DNA of 64,000 bases, taken from assembly GCF_002261335.1 (NCBI RefSeq), contig NZ_NEVL01000001.1:1045096-1109095 (forward strand), read 5' to 3'. The translations under genes were made by a program, and so were the position numbers. The notes under the pieces are model-generated. The model worked only from the letters and a program-made list of their open reading frames with translations, searched no databases and had not been told where the DNA came from. Of the stretch, positions 1-9,711 are shown piece by piece. Each line of letters starts with the position of its first letter. Within the stretch, counting starts at the first letter, position 1. The stretch comes from Bordetella genomosp. 1 (lineage in GTDB: Bacteria; Pseudomonadota; Gammaproteobacteria; Burkholderiales; Burkholderiaceae_B).

Positions 1-587
1 GCATCATCACCGCGATGGTGCCGCTGCTCACCATCGGCGTGGGCTCGCTCGTGTTGCGCGAGCGGCCGGCGGCCACCGCGCTGATCGGTGCCCTGGTATC
101 GCTGTTCGGCCTGGCCCTGCTGCTGGGCAAGGGCGACCCGATGCAACTGCTGCGCGCCGGCGTGAATGTCGGGGACGGGCTGATGGGCCTGGCGGCGCTG
201 GCCTACGCGCTCTACGGCATCCTGTTGCGCAAGTGGTCGCTGCCGATCGGGCCGTGGCAGTCGCTGTTCGTGCAGGTGCTGTTCGGCGTGCTGTTCCAGA
301 TCCCCACCTTCACGCTGGCCGCGCCCTCGCCGCTGAATGCGGAAAACATCCCGCTGGTGCTGTACGCCGGCATCTTCCCCTCGCTGTTCGCGCCCTTTCT
401 GTGGATGCAGGGCGTGCGTCATCTCGGGCCCAATCGCGCCAGTCTGTTCCTCAACCTGATGCCGGTCGGCACGGTCGCGATCGCCGTGGTGGCGCTCGAC
501 GAGGTGCCGCATCTGTACCACGTGGTGGGCGGCCTGCTGGCGCTGGCCGGGGTCAGCCTGGCCCAATGGCGGGGGCGGCGCGCCTGA
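1..587 (+). CDS. DMT/EamA-family permease, 5'-truncated
   Basis: The reading frame is open from the first complete codon, so the start lies upstream of the window; about 194 C-terminal residues are visible. The product is very hydrophobic, with several predicted membrane helices separated by short loops, and resembles the second half of EamA (drug/metabolite transporter) permeases, which usually have two five-helix repeats and about 290 residues. It ends in a basic tail (WRGRRA), typical of a cytosolic C-terminus. The substrate cannot be inferred. ettA follows in the same direction but has its own promoter-like element, so the two are probably not an operon. Confidence 0.8.
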   Translation, partial: IITAMVPLLTIGVGSLVLRERPAATALIGALVSLFGLALLLGKGDPMQLLRAGVNVGDGLMGLAALAYALYGILLRKWSLPIGPWQSLFVQVLFGVLFQIPTFTLAAPSPLNAENIPLVLYAGIFPSLFAPFLWMQGVRHLGPNRASLFLNLMPVGTVAIAVVALDEVPHLYHVVGGLLALAGVSLAQWRGRRA

Positions 588-624
588 GCGCGCGGGGTCG
601 CGGGCGGGCCGGCCCCAGGTGGCC

Positions 625-630
625 TACAAT
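625..630 (+). promoter_or_regulatory. -10 element of the ettA promoter
   Basis: TACAAT lies about 35 nt before the ettA start and would give a leader of roughly 29 nt. No good -35 hexamer is visible at the right spacing. The same TACAAT core recurs before infA, the tRNA gene and dnaX in this window. Confidence 0.45.
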
Positions 631-665
631 CCAGTCTTTCGCAATCTTCGTCCGTTTCAGAGTCC

Positions 666-2339
<1,674 letters not shown>

Positions 2340-2367
2340 GCCTCGCCCTTCGCGGCGGGTTCGAGAG

Positions 2368-2395
2368 GAGGCCGGCATGTCCGGCCTCTTTCTTT
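2368..2395 (+). terminator. intrinsic terminator after ettA
   Basis: GAGGCCGG and CCGGCCTC form an 8-bp perfect stem around a 5-nt loop, followed by TTTCTTT. Confidence 0.85.
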
Positions 2396-2465
2396 GGCGG
2401 CGCGGCCTTGGGGTACGCTCTGGGGAGGCCGTCCGCCGGGCGGCGATCGCACCGGAGTCTTCTTC

Positions 2466-3005
2466 ATGAGCAAGCTGTTGCAGGCCGATGCGGCCACCCT
2501 CTTGATCGTGGACATGCAGTCTCGCCTGATGCCCGCCATCGACCGCGGCGAGGCGGTGCTGGCCGCCGCCCACAAGCTCGCCCAGGCGGCGCGCCTGCTC
2601 GACGTGCCGGTGGTCGCCACCGAGCACCACAGCCGCATGCTCGGCACCACGGTCGCGCCGCTGGCTGACACGCTGCAGTCCACCTTCCAGAAGATGCACT
2701 TCTCGGCGATGCGCGAACCCGGCTTCGAGGCCTGGCTCCCGCCCGCGCGCAAGACCATCCTGGTGGCCGGCTGCGAGGCCCACATCTGCGTGCTGCAGAC
2801 CGTGATCGGGCTGGCCGAACAGGGCTACCGCGCGGTGCTGGTGTCGGACGCATCAGGCTCGCGCCAGCCCGCCGACCATCATGCGGCGCTGCGCCGCGCC
2901 CGCTCGGCCGGCGCCGACATCGTCACCACCGAGATGGCGATCTTCGAATGGCTCGAGACCTGCGAACATCCCCGGTTCCGCGACGCGTTACGCCTGGTTA
3001 AATAG
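2466..3005 (+). CDS. isochorismatase-like cysteine hydrolase
   Basis: 179 residues of the isochorismatase-like hydrolase fold (YcaC group). The putative catalytic triad is visible as Asp16 in IVDMQSR, Lys76 in QKMHF and Cys108 in AHICVLQT. The start at MSKLLQ is preferred because upstream in-frame codons encode a non-conserved arginine/glycine-rich stretch. The protein is cytosolic with no signal peptide. Enzymes of this group hydrolyse amides, nitriles or isochorismate; the substrate here is unknown. It stands alone between the ettA terminator and a lipoprotein gene. Confidence 0.88.
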   Translation: MSKLLQADAATLLIVDMQSRLMPAIDRGEAVLAAAHKLAQAARLLDVPVVATEHHSRMLGTTVAPLADTLQSTFQKMHFSAMREPGFEAWLPPARKTILVAGCEAHICVLQTVIGLAEQGYRAVLVSDASGSRQPADHHAALRRARSAGADIVTTEMAIFEWLETCEHPRFRDALRLVK

Positions 3006-3101
3006 GGGCGCATGGCTTGCAACAATCCCCGGGGTGTGCCCGTCATTTCCCATGGATGGACACAAAAATTGGGCAAACTTCACAGCAAATCGGGGACCCT
3101 T

Positions 3102-3130
3102 TTGCGATCCTGAAGGCTCTGAATCTATAG
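3102..3130 (+). promoter_or_regulatory. sigma70-type promoter for the glycine-zipper lipoprotein
   Basis: TTGCGA, a 17-nt spacer and CTATAG lie about 120 nt before the lipoprotein start. The predicted transcript has a leader of roughly 110 nt. Confidence 0.45.
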
Positions 3131-3249
3131 GGGCAACGCATGCCGCCATGGGGGCGGGATCGAAACTTGCGGGAGTCCACACCACCGCGTAACGGTCCGG
3201 CCGCCATCGGCAAAATGCGCGGTCCCTGGCACAACAATAGGAGCCGATC

Positions 3250-3471
3250 ATGAAACTCGCTACCCTGTCCAAAGTCAGCCTTGCCGCCATCCTGGCGGTC
3301 ACCATGGCCGGTTGTTCCTCCTGGGACGGCATGAGCCATCGCCAGAAGAGCGCCGTCGGCGGCGCAGCGCTGGGCGGTGTGGCCGGCGCAGTCATCACCA
3401 ACGGCGGCGTGCTCGGCACGGTCGGTGGCGCGGCCCTGGGCGGCGTGATCGGCGACCAGGTCGGCAAGTAA
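3250..3471 (+). CDS. small glycine-zipper outer-membrane lipoprotein (OsmB-like)
   Basis: 73 residues. A signal peptide (MKLATLSKVSLAAILAV) ends in the lipobox TMAGC, so Cys22 should be lipidated. The mature part carries two near-identical glycine-zipper segments, GGAALGGVAGAVI and GGAALGGVIGDQV, which can form a membrane-embedded helical hairpin. This resembles OsmB/SlyB-type stress lipoproteins. AATAGGAG precedes the ATG at normal spacing. It has its own promoter and a strong terminator, so it is monocistronic. The precise role is unknown. Confidence 0.85.
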   Translation: MKLATLSKVSLAAILAVTMAGCSSWDGMSHRQKSAVGGAALGGVAGAVITNGGVLGTVGGAALGGVIGDQVGK

Positions 3472-3498
3472 GACGCCCCGCGTCTGCGCCCAAGCACA

Positions 3499-3538
3499 AT
3501 GCCCCGTCCGGCGCGAGCCGGACGGGGCATTGTTTTTT
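3499..3538 (+). terminator. intrinsic terminator after the lipoprotein gene
   Basis: A 13-bp perfect stem (3499-3511 with 3518-3530) around the loop CGCGAG is followed by a T-rich run. It lies between convergent genes and may also limit transcription from the other strand. Confidence 0.9.
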
Positions 3539-3578
3539 GGGAGGCGGGCGGCCGGGGAGGGCCGGATGGGCGGGGCGC

Positions 3579-3929
3579 TCAGTCCTGGCGGGCCAGGTCG
3601 GCGCTGTCCTGCATGTCGGCGACGGCGCGCTGGTACAGGCGCTGTGCGTAGTCGACCTCGACGTCGAGCGACTTCAGGTGATATTCCTGGTCTTCGACGC
3701 AGTTGTCGTATTTGATCTTCGCTTCGTAATAGCTCAGGCCGGTGTTGCGCAGGCTATTGATGAAGGCTTCGCGCGAATTGCGCAATACGTCGAGGTTCTT
3801 CTCGCCGTAGTCGTAGATGTAGCGGGCCCGGGTGAGGCGGTCGGCGGCCTGGCGCAGCTGTTCGCGCAGCGCCTGCCCCCTGTCTTGCGTCACGTCGGAA
3901 AGATCCTGGTCCATCATGCCGCGCATCAT
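3579..3929 (-). CDS. small hypothetical helical protein
   Basis: About 116 residues, cytosolic, with no signal peptide or membrane helix. The sequence is rich in charged residues and aromatic/hydrophobic heptads, suggesting mainly helix. There is one cysteine (DNCVEDQEY) and a YDYGEKNLDVLRNSREAFINS stretch. I do not recognise a family. The start is uncertain: ATG at 3929 is given, but ATGs at 3926 and 3917 are also possible, and none has a strong Shine-Dalgarno sequence. It is convergent with the lipoprotein gene and lies downstream of infA on the same strand with a 62-nt gap. Confidence 0.6.
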   Translation of the reverse strand: MMRGMMDQDLSDVTQDRGQALREQLRQAADRLTRARYIYDYGEKNLDVLRNSREAFINSLRNTGLSYYEAKIKYDNCVEDQEYHLKSLDVEVDYAQRLYQRAVADMQDSADLARQD

Positions 3930-3991
3930 ACCCAAACGGGTCGACGTCCGTTCGGCAGGACAGAGCCAGGATTCCGGGCCAGAGCGCCCGA

Positions 3992-4258
3992 TCAGCGGCG
4001 ATGCTGGGGACGGGAAGCCGGGGGCGGACCGCCGCGCTCGTCTTTGTGACGGAAGTTGATGCGGCCCTTGGTCAGGTCATAGGGCGACATTTCCAGGGTC
4101 ACGCGGTCACCCGCCAGGATGCGGATGCGGTGCTTGCGGATGCGGCCGGATGCGTAAGCACCCACTTCGACGCCATTGTCCAGCGTCACGCGGTAGCGGC
4201 TATCGGGCAGGACTTCGTCTACCACGCCATTCAGTTCGATGAGTTCTTCTTTCGCCAT
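3992..4258 (-). CDS. infA: translation initiation factor IF-1 with C-terminal tail
   Basis: 88 residues: the S1-like OB fold of IF-1 ([20 protein letters not shown] ... [10 protein letters not shown]) plus about 16 extra residues ending [13 protein letters not shown]. Canonical IF-1 is about 72 residues. IF-1 occupies the ribosomal A site during initiation. A strong AAGGAG (4268-4273) precedes the ATG. Betaproteobacteria commonly carry more than one infA; this copy lies outside a ribosomal-protein operon and is probably the second one. The long upstream region (4259 to about 4615) looks like a structured leader. Confidence 0.93.
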   Translation of the reverse strand: MAKEELIELNGVVDEVLPDSRYRVTLDNGVEVGAYASGRIRKHRIRILAGDRVTLEMSPYDLTKGRINFRHKDERGGPPPASRPQHRR

Positions 4259-4650
4259 CTTGTATATCTCCTTGTCAAGCGCGGCGGGGCGGTGGCAACC
4301 GCGAGTGCTACGCAGCGATCCCAGACGGGGGACAGATTGAATCCAAGCGCAAACGCCGGATACCGACTCGGGTACGGGCCATGGGACCTGACCGGAGCCA
4401 GGAGGGGGCGGGTACTCGCCGCTGGGGCAGTGTGCGCCAGGTGGCGCGGCTAGGTCGCGACGGAAAAAACCAACCGTCGGAAGAAGCTGTGGAGATGCCG
4501 GGTAACGGTAAAACCGCCGCGAGGCATCCTGGGAAAGCCGCCAATGCTGCCTCGGCGACCGCGTAAAGACACGAACCGGGTAACGGCAGAAAAACGGCTT
4601 CCTGCGGAAAATCAACACCTTATTGTAGCGTGGATACCACGTTTTCGCCA
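4259..4650 (-). promoter_or_regulatory. long structured leader and candidate promoter of infA
   Basis: A TACAAT -10 element is read on the minus strand at 4627-4622, with a weak TGGCGA at -35, giving a leader of about 356 nt before infA. The leader contains two copies of CCGTTACCCGG on the minus strand (4498-4508 and 4576-4586), each next to a run of T, and a CGACGG/CCGTCG stem at 4458-4479. The open frame running through this region shows no protein-like character, so I call it untranslated. Confidence 0.4.
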
Positions 4651-4742
4651 CCCAGCGGTCATTCCTGACCGCAATGTGGGCGGATCCGTGGCGTCACTGC
4701 CACACCGGCCGTCTTCCGGGCCGGGGAAGGCGCCGGCGCGGC

Positions 4743-5141
4743 TCAGGGCAGCGGTCCGGGATGCTGCGGCAGATCGTCGGTGATCTCGTACCAGGGCGCC
4801 TTGCTGGCCACGTGCACATGGCACGCCGGACGCACGCCCGGGTCGTCGTCGAGCGCGCCCAGCGGCAGCCCGTAGGCCTCGGGATGGGCATCGAAGCGCG
4901 ACAGCAGGGGCGTGCCGCAGGCGCTGCAGAAGCCGCGGTAGGTGCCCGGCGAGGAGCTGTACCAGGTGATGTCGCTTTCGCCGCGGGTCCACTTGAACGC
5001 GTCCGTCGGCACCGAGGCGTGGCTGCGGAACGCGCCGCCCTGGGCCTTGCGGCACATCGAACAGTGGCAATTGAGCGCATCCGAGAGCGCGCCGTCGATC
5101 TCGTAGGCCACGCGGCCACACAAGCAGGATCCATGCAACAT
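4743..5141 (-). CDS. GFA/CENP-V-type zinc-binding protein
   Basis: 132 residues from the ATG at 5141. The N-terminus (MLHGSCLCGRVAYEIDG) is the standard GFA start. Zinc ligands are visible as CxC in SCLCG, CxCxxC in CHCSMC and CxxC in CSACG. The family is named after glutathione-dependent formaldehyde-activating enzyme, but most members have no proven activity. Upstream in-frame codons are not conserved-looking. It is divergent from phnC across a region carrying a Pho box, though nothing suggests a role in phosphonate use. Confidence 0.85.
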   Translation of the reverse strand: MLHGSCLCGRVAYEIDGALSDALNCHCSMCRKAQGGAFRSHASVPTDAFKWTRGESDITWYSSSPGTYRGFCSACGTPLLSRFDAHPEAYGLPLGALDDDPGVRPACHVHVASKAPWYEITDDLPQHPGPLP

Positions 5142-5248
5142 GATGTAGACGTCCGGTACGGAAGTGGATCGATGCAATACATGGTGACTATACCGAGAAC
5201 CGCGCCAGCCGGGGCTCGCGGCCGATTGTGACGGCCAGGTTTCAAGAC

Positions 5249-5277
5249 CTGTTCCGACCCTGTCATTTTTCTGGCAT
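5249..5277 (+). promoter_or_regulatory. Pho box upstream of phnCDE
   Basis: CTGTCAT-TTTT-CTGGCAT at 5260-5277 fits the PhoB tandem-repeat pattern of 7-bp units with 4-bp spacers. A weaker third unit, CTGTTCC, lies exactly one 11-bp period upstream (5249-5255). The site is about 80 nt before the phnC start and points to activation by PhoB under phosphate starvation. Confidence 0.75.
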
Positions 5278-5356
5278 CGGACATGCGCGGCGTCATCAGC
5301 CGGTCACTCCCCGCCCACAAAATGCCCAGCGTCAACGAACACCAAGGGGTCGTGCC

Positions 5357-6184
5357 ATGCCGAACTACGCCATCGAAGTCGAAGGCCTGTCCAAAACCTT
5401 CGCCGGCAAGCCGGCGCTGCAGCGCATCGATCTGCGCATCGAGGAGGGCGAGATGGTGGCCCTGCTCGGCGCCTCCGGTTCGGGCAAGTCCACGCTGCTG
5501 CGCCACCTGGCCGGCTTCGTGGCGGGCGATGCCGGCTCGGGCCGCGTCACGGTCAACGGCACGCTGATCCAGCAGTCGGGCCGCATGAGCCGCGGCGTGC
5601 GCCGCGCCCGCGCCGGCATCGGCTTCGTGTTCCAGCAATTCAACCTGGTGGGCCGCCTGCCCGTCATCACCAACGTGCTCACCGGCATGCTGCCGCGCGT
5701 GCCGCTGTGGCGCAGCCTGCTGCGCGTGTTCCGCCGCGACGAGATCGCGATCGGCTGCGAGGCGCTGGCGCAGGTCGGCATCGGCGACCACGCCTGGCAG
5801 CGCGCGTCCACGCTCTCGGGCGGCCAGCAGCAGCGCGCCGCCATCGCCCGCACGCTGGTGCAGAACGCCCGCGTGATCCTGGCCGACGAGCCCATCGCCT
5901 CGCTCGATCCCGAATCGTCGCGCCGCGTGATGGACACGCTGGCCCAGATCAATCGCGACCGCGGCGTGGCCGTGGTGGTGTCGCTGCACCAGGTCGATGT
6001 GGCGCTGCGCTACTGCCCGCGCGTCGTGGCGCTGCGCCACGGCCGCGTGGTCTACGACGGCCCGGCGCGCAATCTCACGCAGGCCATGCTGCAAGACCTC
6101 TACGGCGCCGACCTCGGCGAGCTGCTGCCGGCCCAGCCGGGCACGCGCGCGCCGCTGGTCGAGCCGGCGCTGGCGCTCGCCTGA
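5357..6184 (+). CDS. phnC: phosphonate ABC transporter ATP-binding protein
   Basis: 275 residues, the usual PhnC length. The cytosolic ATPase of the PhnCDE importer. Walker A is GASGSGKST (38-46), signature LSGGQQQR and Walker [13 protein letters not shown], with the switch histidine in [11 protein letters not shown]. The start at [15 protein letters not shown] gives the normal N-terminus; longer in-frame extensions do not look coding. It is the first gene of phnCDE. phnD begins 51 nt downstream. Confidence 0.95.
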   Translation: MPNYAIEVEGLSKTFAGKPALQRIDLRIEEGEMVALLGASGSGKSTLLRHLAGFVAGDAGSGRVTVNGTLIQQSGRMSRGVRRARAGIGFVFQQFNLVGRLPVITNVLTGMLPRVPLWRSLLRVFRRDEIAIGCEALAQVGIGDHAWQRASTLSGGQQQRAAIARTLVQNARVILADEPIASLDPESSRRVMDTLAQINRDRGVAVVVSLHQVDVALRYCPRVVALRHGRVVYDGPARNLTQAMLQDLYGADLGELLPAQPGTRAPLVEPALALA

Positions 6185-6235
6185 TCCGCAATCTTCCGCT
6201 GTTCTCACCCACCGGCTTACCTACGGAGCCTCTTC

Positions 6236-7219
6236 ATGCTGCGCAGAACCTTCTGCTTCCTGCTGGCCTCGGCCGCCCTCTCCGCCGGCGCTCACGCGCA
6301 GGACAAGACGCTGAACTTCGGCATCATTTCCACTGAATCGTCGAGCAACCTCAAGTCGGCCTGGCAGCCGCTGATCGACGACCTGAGCAAGACCCTCGGC
6401 GTGCCGGTCAAGCCCTTCTTCGCCTCCGACTACGCCGGCATCATCGAAGGCATGCGCTTCAACAAGGTGCAGGTCGCCTGGTACGGCAACAAGTCGGCCA
6501 TGGAAGCCGTGGACCGCGCCCAGGGCGAGGTGTTCGCCTCGGTGATCGACAAGGACGGCAACCCCGGCTACTGGTCGGTGCTGCTGGTCAACAAGGCGAG
6601 CCCGCTCAACAGCGTCGAAGACGTGATCAAGCAGGGCAAGTCGCTCAGCTACGGCGCCGGCGACCCCAACTCGACCTCGGGCACGCTGGTGCCGGGCTAC
6701 TACCTCTGGGCGCACAACAAGGTCGATCCCAAGACCCTGTTCAAGAACGTGCGCGTGAGCAACCACGAAACCAACCTGCTGTCGGTCATCAACGGCCAGG
6801 TCGACGTGGCGGTGGCCAACACCGAGGCGCTCGAACGCTACCGCATCGCCTCCGGCAAGAATCCGCAGGACCTGGTCAAGGTGCTGTGGAAGTCGCCGCT
6901 GATCCCGGCCGACCCGCTGGTCTACCGCAGCGACCTGCCCGCCGACACGAAGACCAAGCTGCGCGACTTCTTCGTCAACTACGGCAAGGGCGCCAACGCC
7001 GAGAAAGAGCTCGCCGTGCTCAAGGGCCTGACCTACAAGGGCTTCCGTCCTTCCGACAACGGCCAGCTGGTGCCGATCCGCCAGCTGGAATATGCCAAGG
7101 AAAAATCGCGTCTCGAGGCCGACACGGCCATGAACGCGGGCGAGAAGTCCAAGCGCATCGCCGACCTCGACCAGAAGCTCGCCGCGCTCGAGAAGCAGGC
7201 CGCGACCGTCAAGCAATAA
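6236..7219 (+). CDS. phnD: phosphonate-binding periplasmic protein
   Basis: 327 residues. An N-terminal signal peptide (MLRRTFCFLLASAALSAGAHA) is followed by a PhnD-type periplasmic binding fold. The characteristic stretches WYGNKSAMEA and GDPNSTSGTLVPGYYLW, which form the phosphonate-binding site in the family, are present, as is VSNHETNLLSVINGQVDVAVANTE in segments. The C-terminal tail is long, charged and helical, with heptad-like repeats. It delivers phosphonates to PhnE. A strong hairpin follows the stop codon. Confidence 0.95.
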   Translation: MLRRTFCFLLASAALSAGAHAQDKTLNFGIISTESSSNLKSAWQPLIDDLSKTLGVPVKPFFASDYAGIIEGMRFNKVQVAWYGNKSAMEAVDRAQGEVFASVIDKDGNPGYWSVLLVNKASPLNSVEDVIKQGKSLSYGAGDPNSTSGTLVPGYYLWAHNKVDPKTLFKNVRVSNHETNLLSVINGQVDVAVANTEALERYRIASGKNPQDLVKVLWKSPLIPADPLVYRSDLPADTKTKLRDFFVNYGKGANAEKELAVLKGLTYKGFRPSDNGQLVPIRQLEYAKEKSRLEADTAMNAGEKSKRIADLDQKLAALEKQAATVKQ

Positions 7220-7225
7220 GCGCCG

Positions 7226-7255
7226 GGGCCCGCGCCGCGACGACGGCGCGGGCCC
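7226..7255 (+). promoter_or_regulatory. intercistronic phnD-phnE hairpin
   Basis: A perfect 12-bp GC stem (7226-7237 with 7244-7255) with a CGACGA loop and no T-run. It probably protects the 3' end of the phnD segment, allowing more binding protein than permease. Confidence 0.6.
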
Positions 7256-7279
7256 GTCGCACCACCGGAAGAATCCTCC

Positions 7280-8077
7280 ATGTCCCTGGCTGCCTCCAGC
7301 ACCGTCTCCCTCACCGCCGGTCCCCGTTCGTCCCTGCCCATGATGCTTGCGTGGGCGGTCCTGCTCGCGCTGCTGATCGGCTCGTGGAACGGCGCCGACA
7401 TGCGTCCGCTCGACCTGCTGCGCGACTCGGGCAACATGGCGCAGTTCGCCGCCGACTTCTTCCCGCCCGACTTCCGCGACTGGCGCATGTACCTCGACGA
7501 GATGGTCGTGACGGTGCAGATCGCGGTGTGGGGCACGTTCCTCGCCGTGGTGTGCGCGGTGCCGCTGGCGCTGCTGTGTTCGTCGAACATCGCGCCGCCC
7601 TGGGTCTACCAGCCGATGCGCCGCCTGATGGACGCCTGCCGCGCCATCAACGAAATGGTGTTCGCGATGCTGTTCATCGTGGCCGTGGGCCTGGGCCCGT
7701 TCGCCGGCGTGCTGGCGCTGTGGGTGCACACCACCGGCGTGCTGGCCAAGCTGTTCTCCGAGGCCGTCGAGGCCATCGACCCGCGTCCGGTCGAAGGCGT
7801 GCGCGCCACCGGCGCCAATGCGGTCGAGGAAATCGTCTACGGCGTGATCCCGCAGGTGTTGCCGCTGTGGATCTCGCTGTCGCTCTATCGCTTCGAGTCC
7901 AACGTGCGCTCGGCCTCGGTGGTCGGCATCGTCGGCGCCGGCGGCATCGGCACCCTGCTGTGGGAAATCATCCGCAGCTTCCGCTACGCCGAGACCTGCG
8001 CCATCATGCTGATCGTGATCGCCTTCGTGGCGGTGATCGACATCATCTCCGCCCGCATCCGCGCCATGCTGATCTAG
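7280..8077 (+). CDS. phnE: phosphonate ABC transporter permease
   Basis: 265 residues with about six membrane helices, beginning after a polar N-terminus. The EAA-type coupling loop is visible as [21 protein letters not shown], where the ATPase docks. Together with PhnC and PhnD it forms the inner-membrane importer. It ends the phnCDE operon, which closes with a terminator at 8120. Only one permease gene is present, as in standard phnCDE. Confidence 0.95.
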   Translation: MSLAASSTVSLTAGPRSSLPMMLAWAVLLALLIGSWNGADMRPLDLLRDSGNMAQFAADFFPPDFRDWRMYLDEMVVTVQIAVWGTFLAVVCAVPLALLCSSNIAPPWVYQPMRRLMDACRAINEMVFAMLFIVAVGLGPFAGVLALWVHTTGVLAKLFSEAVEAIDPRPVEGVRATGANAVEEIVYGVIPQVLPLWISLSLYRFESNVRSASVVGIVGAGGIGTLLWEIIRSFRYAETCAIMLIVIAFVAVIDIISARIRAMLI

Positions 8078-8119
8078 GCACCGGGCCGAAGGCGCGCCGT
8101 CGGCGTGCGCCACACACCC

Positions 8120-8150
8120 GAAAGGCCCCGCGCAGGGGCCTTTCTGCTTT
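8120..8150 (+). terminator. intrinsic terminator of phnCDE
   Basis: GAAAGGCCCC and GGGGCCTTTC pair perfectly around GCGCA; the stem is followed by a broken T-run (TTTCTGCTTT). Confidence 0.75.
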
Positions 8151-8326
8151 GCGATGGCGGCCTTGGCCGGGCCGGATACATTCGTTTGCCGATCGGCGGG
8201 GCCCTTGCCACGCGACTGTCATCTGCGCCGCGCACACTGCCTTTCCCGGATCCGCGCACGCCTCGGCCGACGCGCCCCGATCCGCCCGAATCATTGCCGC
8301 GCCAACGCATCGGCGCGGCCACTCAT

Positions 8327-8368
8327 GTGGCGTCCTTGCCAGGGTCCTGGCGGGACGCCACTTTTTTT
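8327..8368 (+). terminator. orphan strong terminator between phnE and phnN
   Basis: GTGGCGTCC pairs with GGACGCCAC and, inside it, GCCAGG pairs with CCTGGC; seven T follow directly. It is oriented for the + strand but lies 250 nt after phnE, beyond that operon's own terminator. The 8151-8426 interval otherwise holds no convincing gene. A second GC hairpin at about 8386-8412 lies just past the phnN stop and lacks a T-run. Confidence 0.75.
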
Positions 8369-8426
8369 CACTTGGGGAAGGCGCGCGGCCGGCCCGCAAC
8401 GGGGCCGGCCGCGGCGCGCCGAAGCG

Positions 8427-8975
8427 CTAGCTCTCGAGCGCGCGCAGCAGGGCCTCGGCCGCGTGCTGCGGCTCGCTGTTGTTCAGGATGACCACGTGAC
8501 GGCAGCCCGGCGGGACCGGGTAGTCGGTGGCGGCGCGCGCCAGGCGCTCGGCGATCTGGTCGGCGTCTTCGCGGCCGCGGCCCAGCAGGCGCGCGCGCAG
8601 CACGTCGGCGTCGACGCGCAGGCTGATGGCGGTGAGCCCGGGATAGCGGCGGTGGGCCTGTTCGAGGTGGGCGCGCGAGCCATTGACCACGACGGTGGCG
8701 CCGATGGCGAGCCAGGTGTCGATCTCGATCCCGATGCCATAGCGCAGGCCGTGGCTGTCCCAGTGCAGCGCAAAGCAGCCGAGGCGGGCGCGGCGTCCGA
8801 ACTCGTCGGCGGGCAGATACAGCGAGGCCTCGTCGGCGCCGCCCGGCCGCGTGATGTAGCGGTGCGCCACCAGCAGGGGGCGGCGCGCCGGCTGGCGGTC
8901 GCGCAGCAGGCGCAGCACGGTGTCCTTGCCGCTGCCCGACGGACCCATCAGGTAGACCAGGCCGTCGCCGTTCAT
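8427..8975 (-). CDS. phnN: ribose 1,5-bisphosphate phosphokinase
   Basis: 182 residues, guanylate-kinase-like. The P-loop is GPSGSGKDT (11-19), followed by the family's HRYITRP motif. PhnN phosphorylates ribose 1,5-bisphosphate to PRPP, the last step in recovering the ribose used by C-P lyase. The start codon overlaps the stop of the upstream gene by ATGA (8972-8975), so translation is likely coupled. It is the last gene of the minus-strand operon phnM-2H phosphoesterase-phnN. Confidence 0.92.
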   Translation of the reverse strand: MNGDGLVYLMGPSGSGKDTVLRLLRDRQPARRPLLVAHRYITRPGGADEASLYLPADEFGRRARLGCFALHWDSHGLRYGIGIEIDTWLAIGATVVVNGSRAHLEQAHRRYPGLTAISLRVDADVLRARLLGRGREDADQIAERLARAATDYPVPPGCRHVVILNNSEPQHAAEALLRALES

Positions 8976-9706
8976 GTCGCGACCATCGCGGGCAAGAACC
9001 GCGCACCGGCGCCATCGTGGGTCGTGCCGTCGAAGCCGTAGTGGCGCGCCACCAGGAAATCGGCGCCCGGCTCGGGCTGCACGTACAGGCTCACGGCGCC
9101 GGCCGGCATCGGTTGCGCGCACAACGGTGCGCTCAGGCGGGCGAGGGCGTCGGCGGCCGCGGCCAGCGCGGTGTCCTCGAGCATGCCCGTGAGCGTGATG
9201 TGGAAGCGGAAGGTGTCGAACGCATAGGGGTAGCCCCATTGCGCCAGCATCGCGCGCTCGGGCTCGGGCAGACGCTCGGGCCGGCGGCGTGCGAGCTCGG
9301 CCTCGGTGGCCGGCGCGCGCAGCGGATCGAGCGCACGCACCGCGTCGTCGGCCAGCGCCTGGATGGCGCGTCGGCCGTCGGTGTCGTCGTCGGCGATGCA
9401 CCAGGCCAGGAAGCCACGCAGCTGGCGCAGCGCCAGGCGCAGCGCGAAGGGCCGGTGGCGCGCGGCCAGCGATCGCAGGGCCTGGTCGAGCACCGCCGCG
9501 TCGCTGCCCTCGGCCAGCCGCAGCGGCGCCTTCAGGGTGGCGTGCAGGCCGTACAGCCGGGGCGCGGCGGTCCAGGCGGCGGGCGCCTCGGAAGCGAGCG
9601 CCGCGCCGGTGTCGGCGCAGCGGCCGAGCCAGCGGCTGCCCTGGTCCCACCAGGCGCCTTCCGGCGCCAGGTAGACCGCATAGCGATGGGCGGGGGCGTG
9701 GGCCAT
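8972..9706 (-). CDS. DUF1045 2H-type phosphoesterase of phosphonate operons
   Basis: 244 residues. Two HxT motifs, LHATLKAP in the N-terminal half and FHITLTG in the C-terminal half, are the hallmark of the 2H phosphoesterase superfamily, which acts on cyclic or 2'-5' phosphodiesters. Members of this subfamily (DUF1045, putative phosphonate metabolism protein) are found in phn clusters. PhnJ releases ribose 1,2-cyclic phosphate 5-phosphate, usually opened by PhnP; no phnP is present here. I infer that this protein may open the cyclic phosphate. The stop overlaps the phnN start, and the start follows 5 nt after phnM. Confidence 0.85.
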   Translation of the reverse strand: MAHAPAHRYAVYLAPEGAWWDQGSRWLGRCADTGAALASEAPAAWTAAPRLYGLHATLKAPLRLAEGSDAAVLDQALRSLAARHRPFALRLALRQLRGFLAWCIADDDTDGRRAIQALADDAVRALDPLRAPATEAELARRRPERLPEPERAMLAQWGYPYAFDTFRFHITLTGMLEDTALAAAADALARLSAPLCAQPMPAGAVSLYVQPEPGADFLVARHYGFDGTTHDGAGARFLPAMVAT

Positions 9707-9711
9707 GGCGT

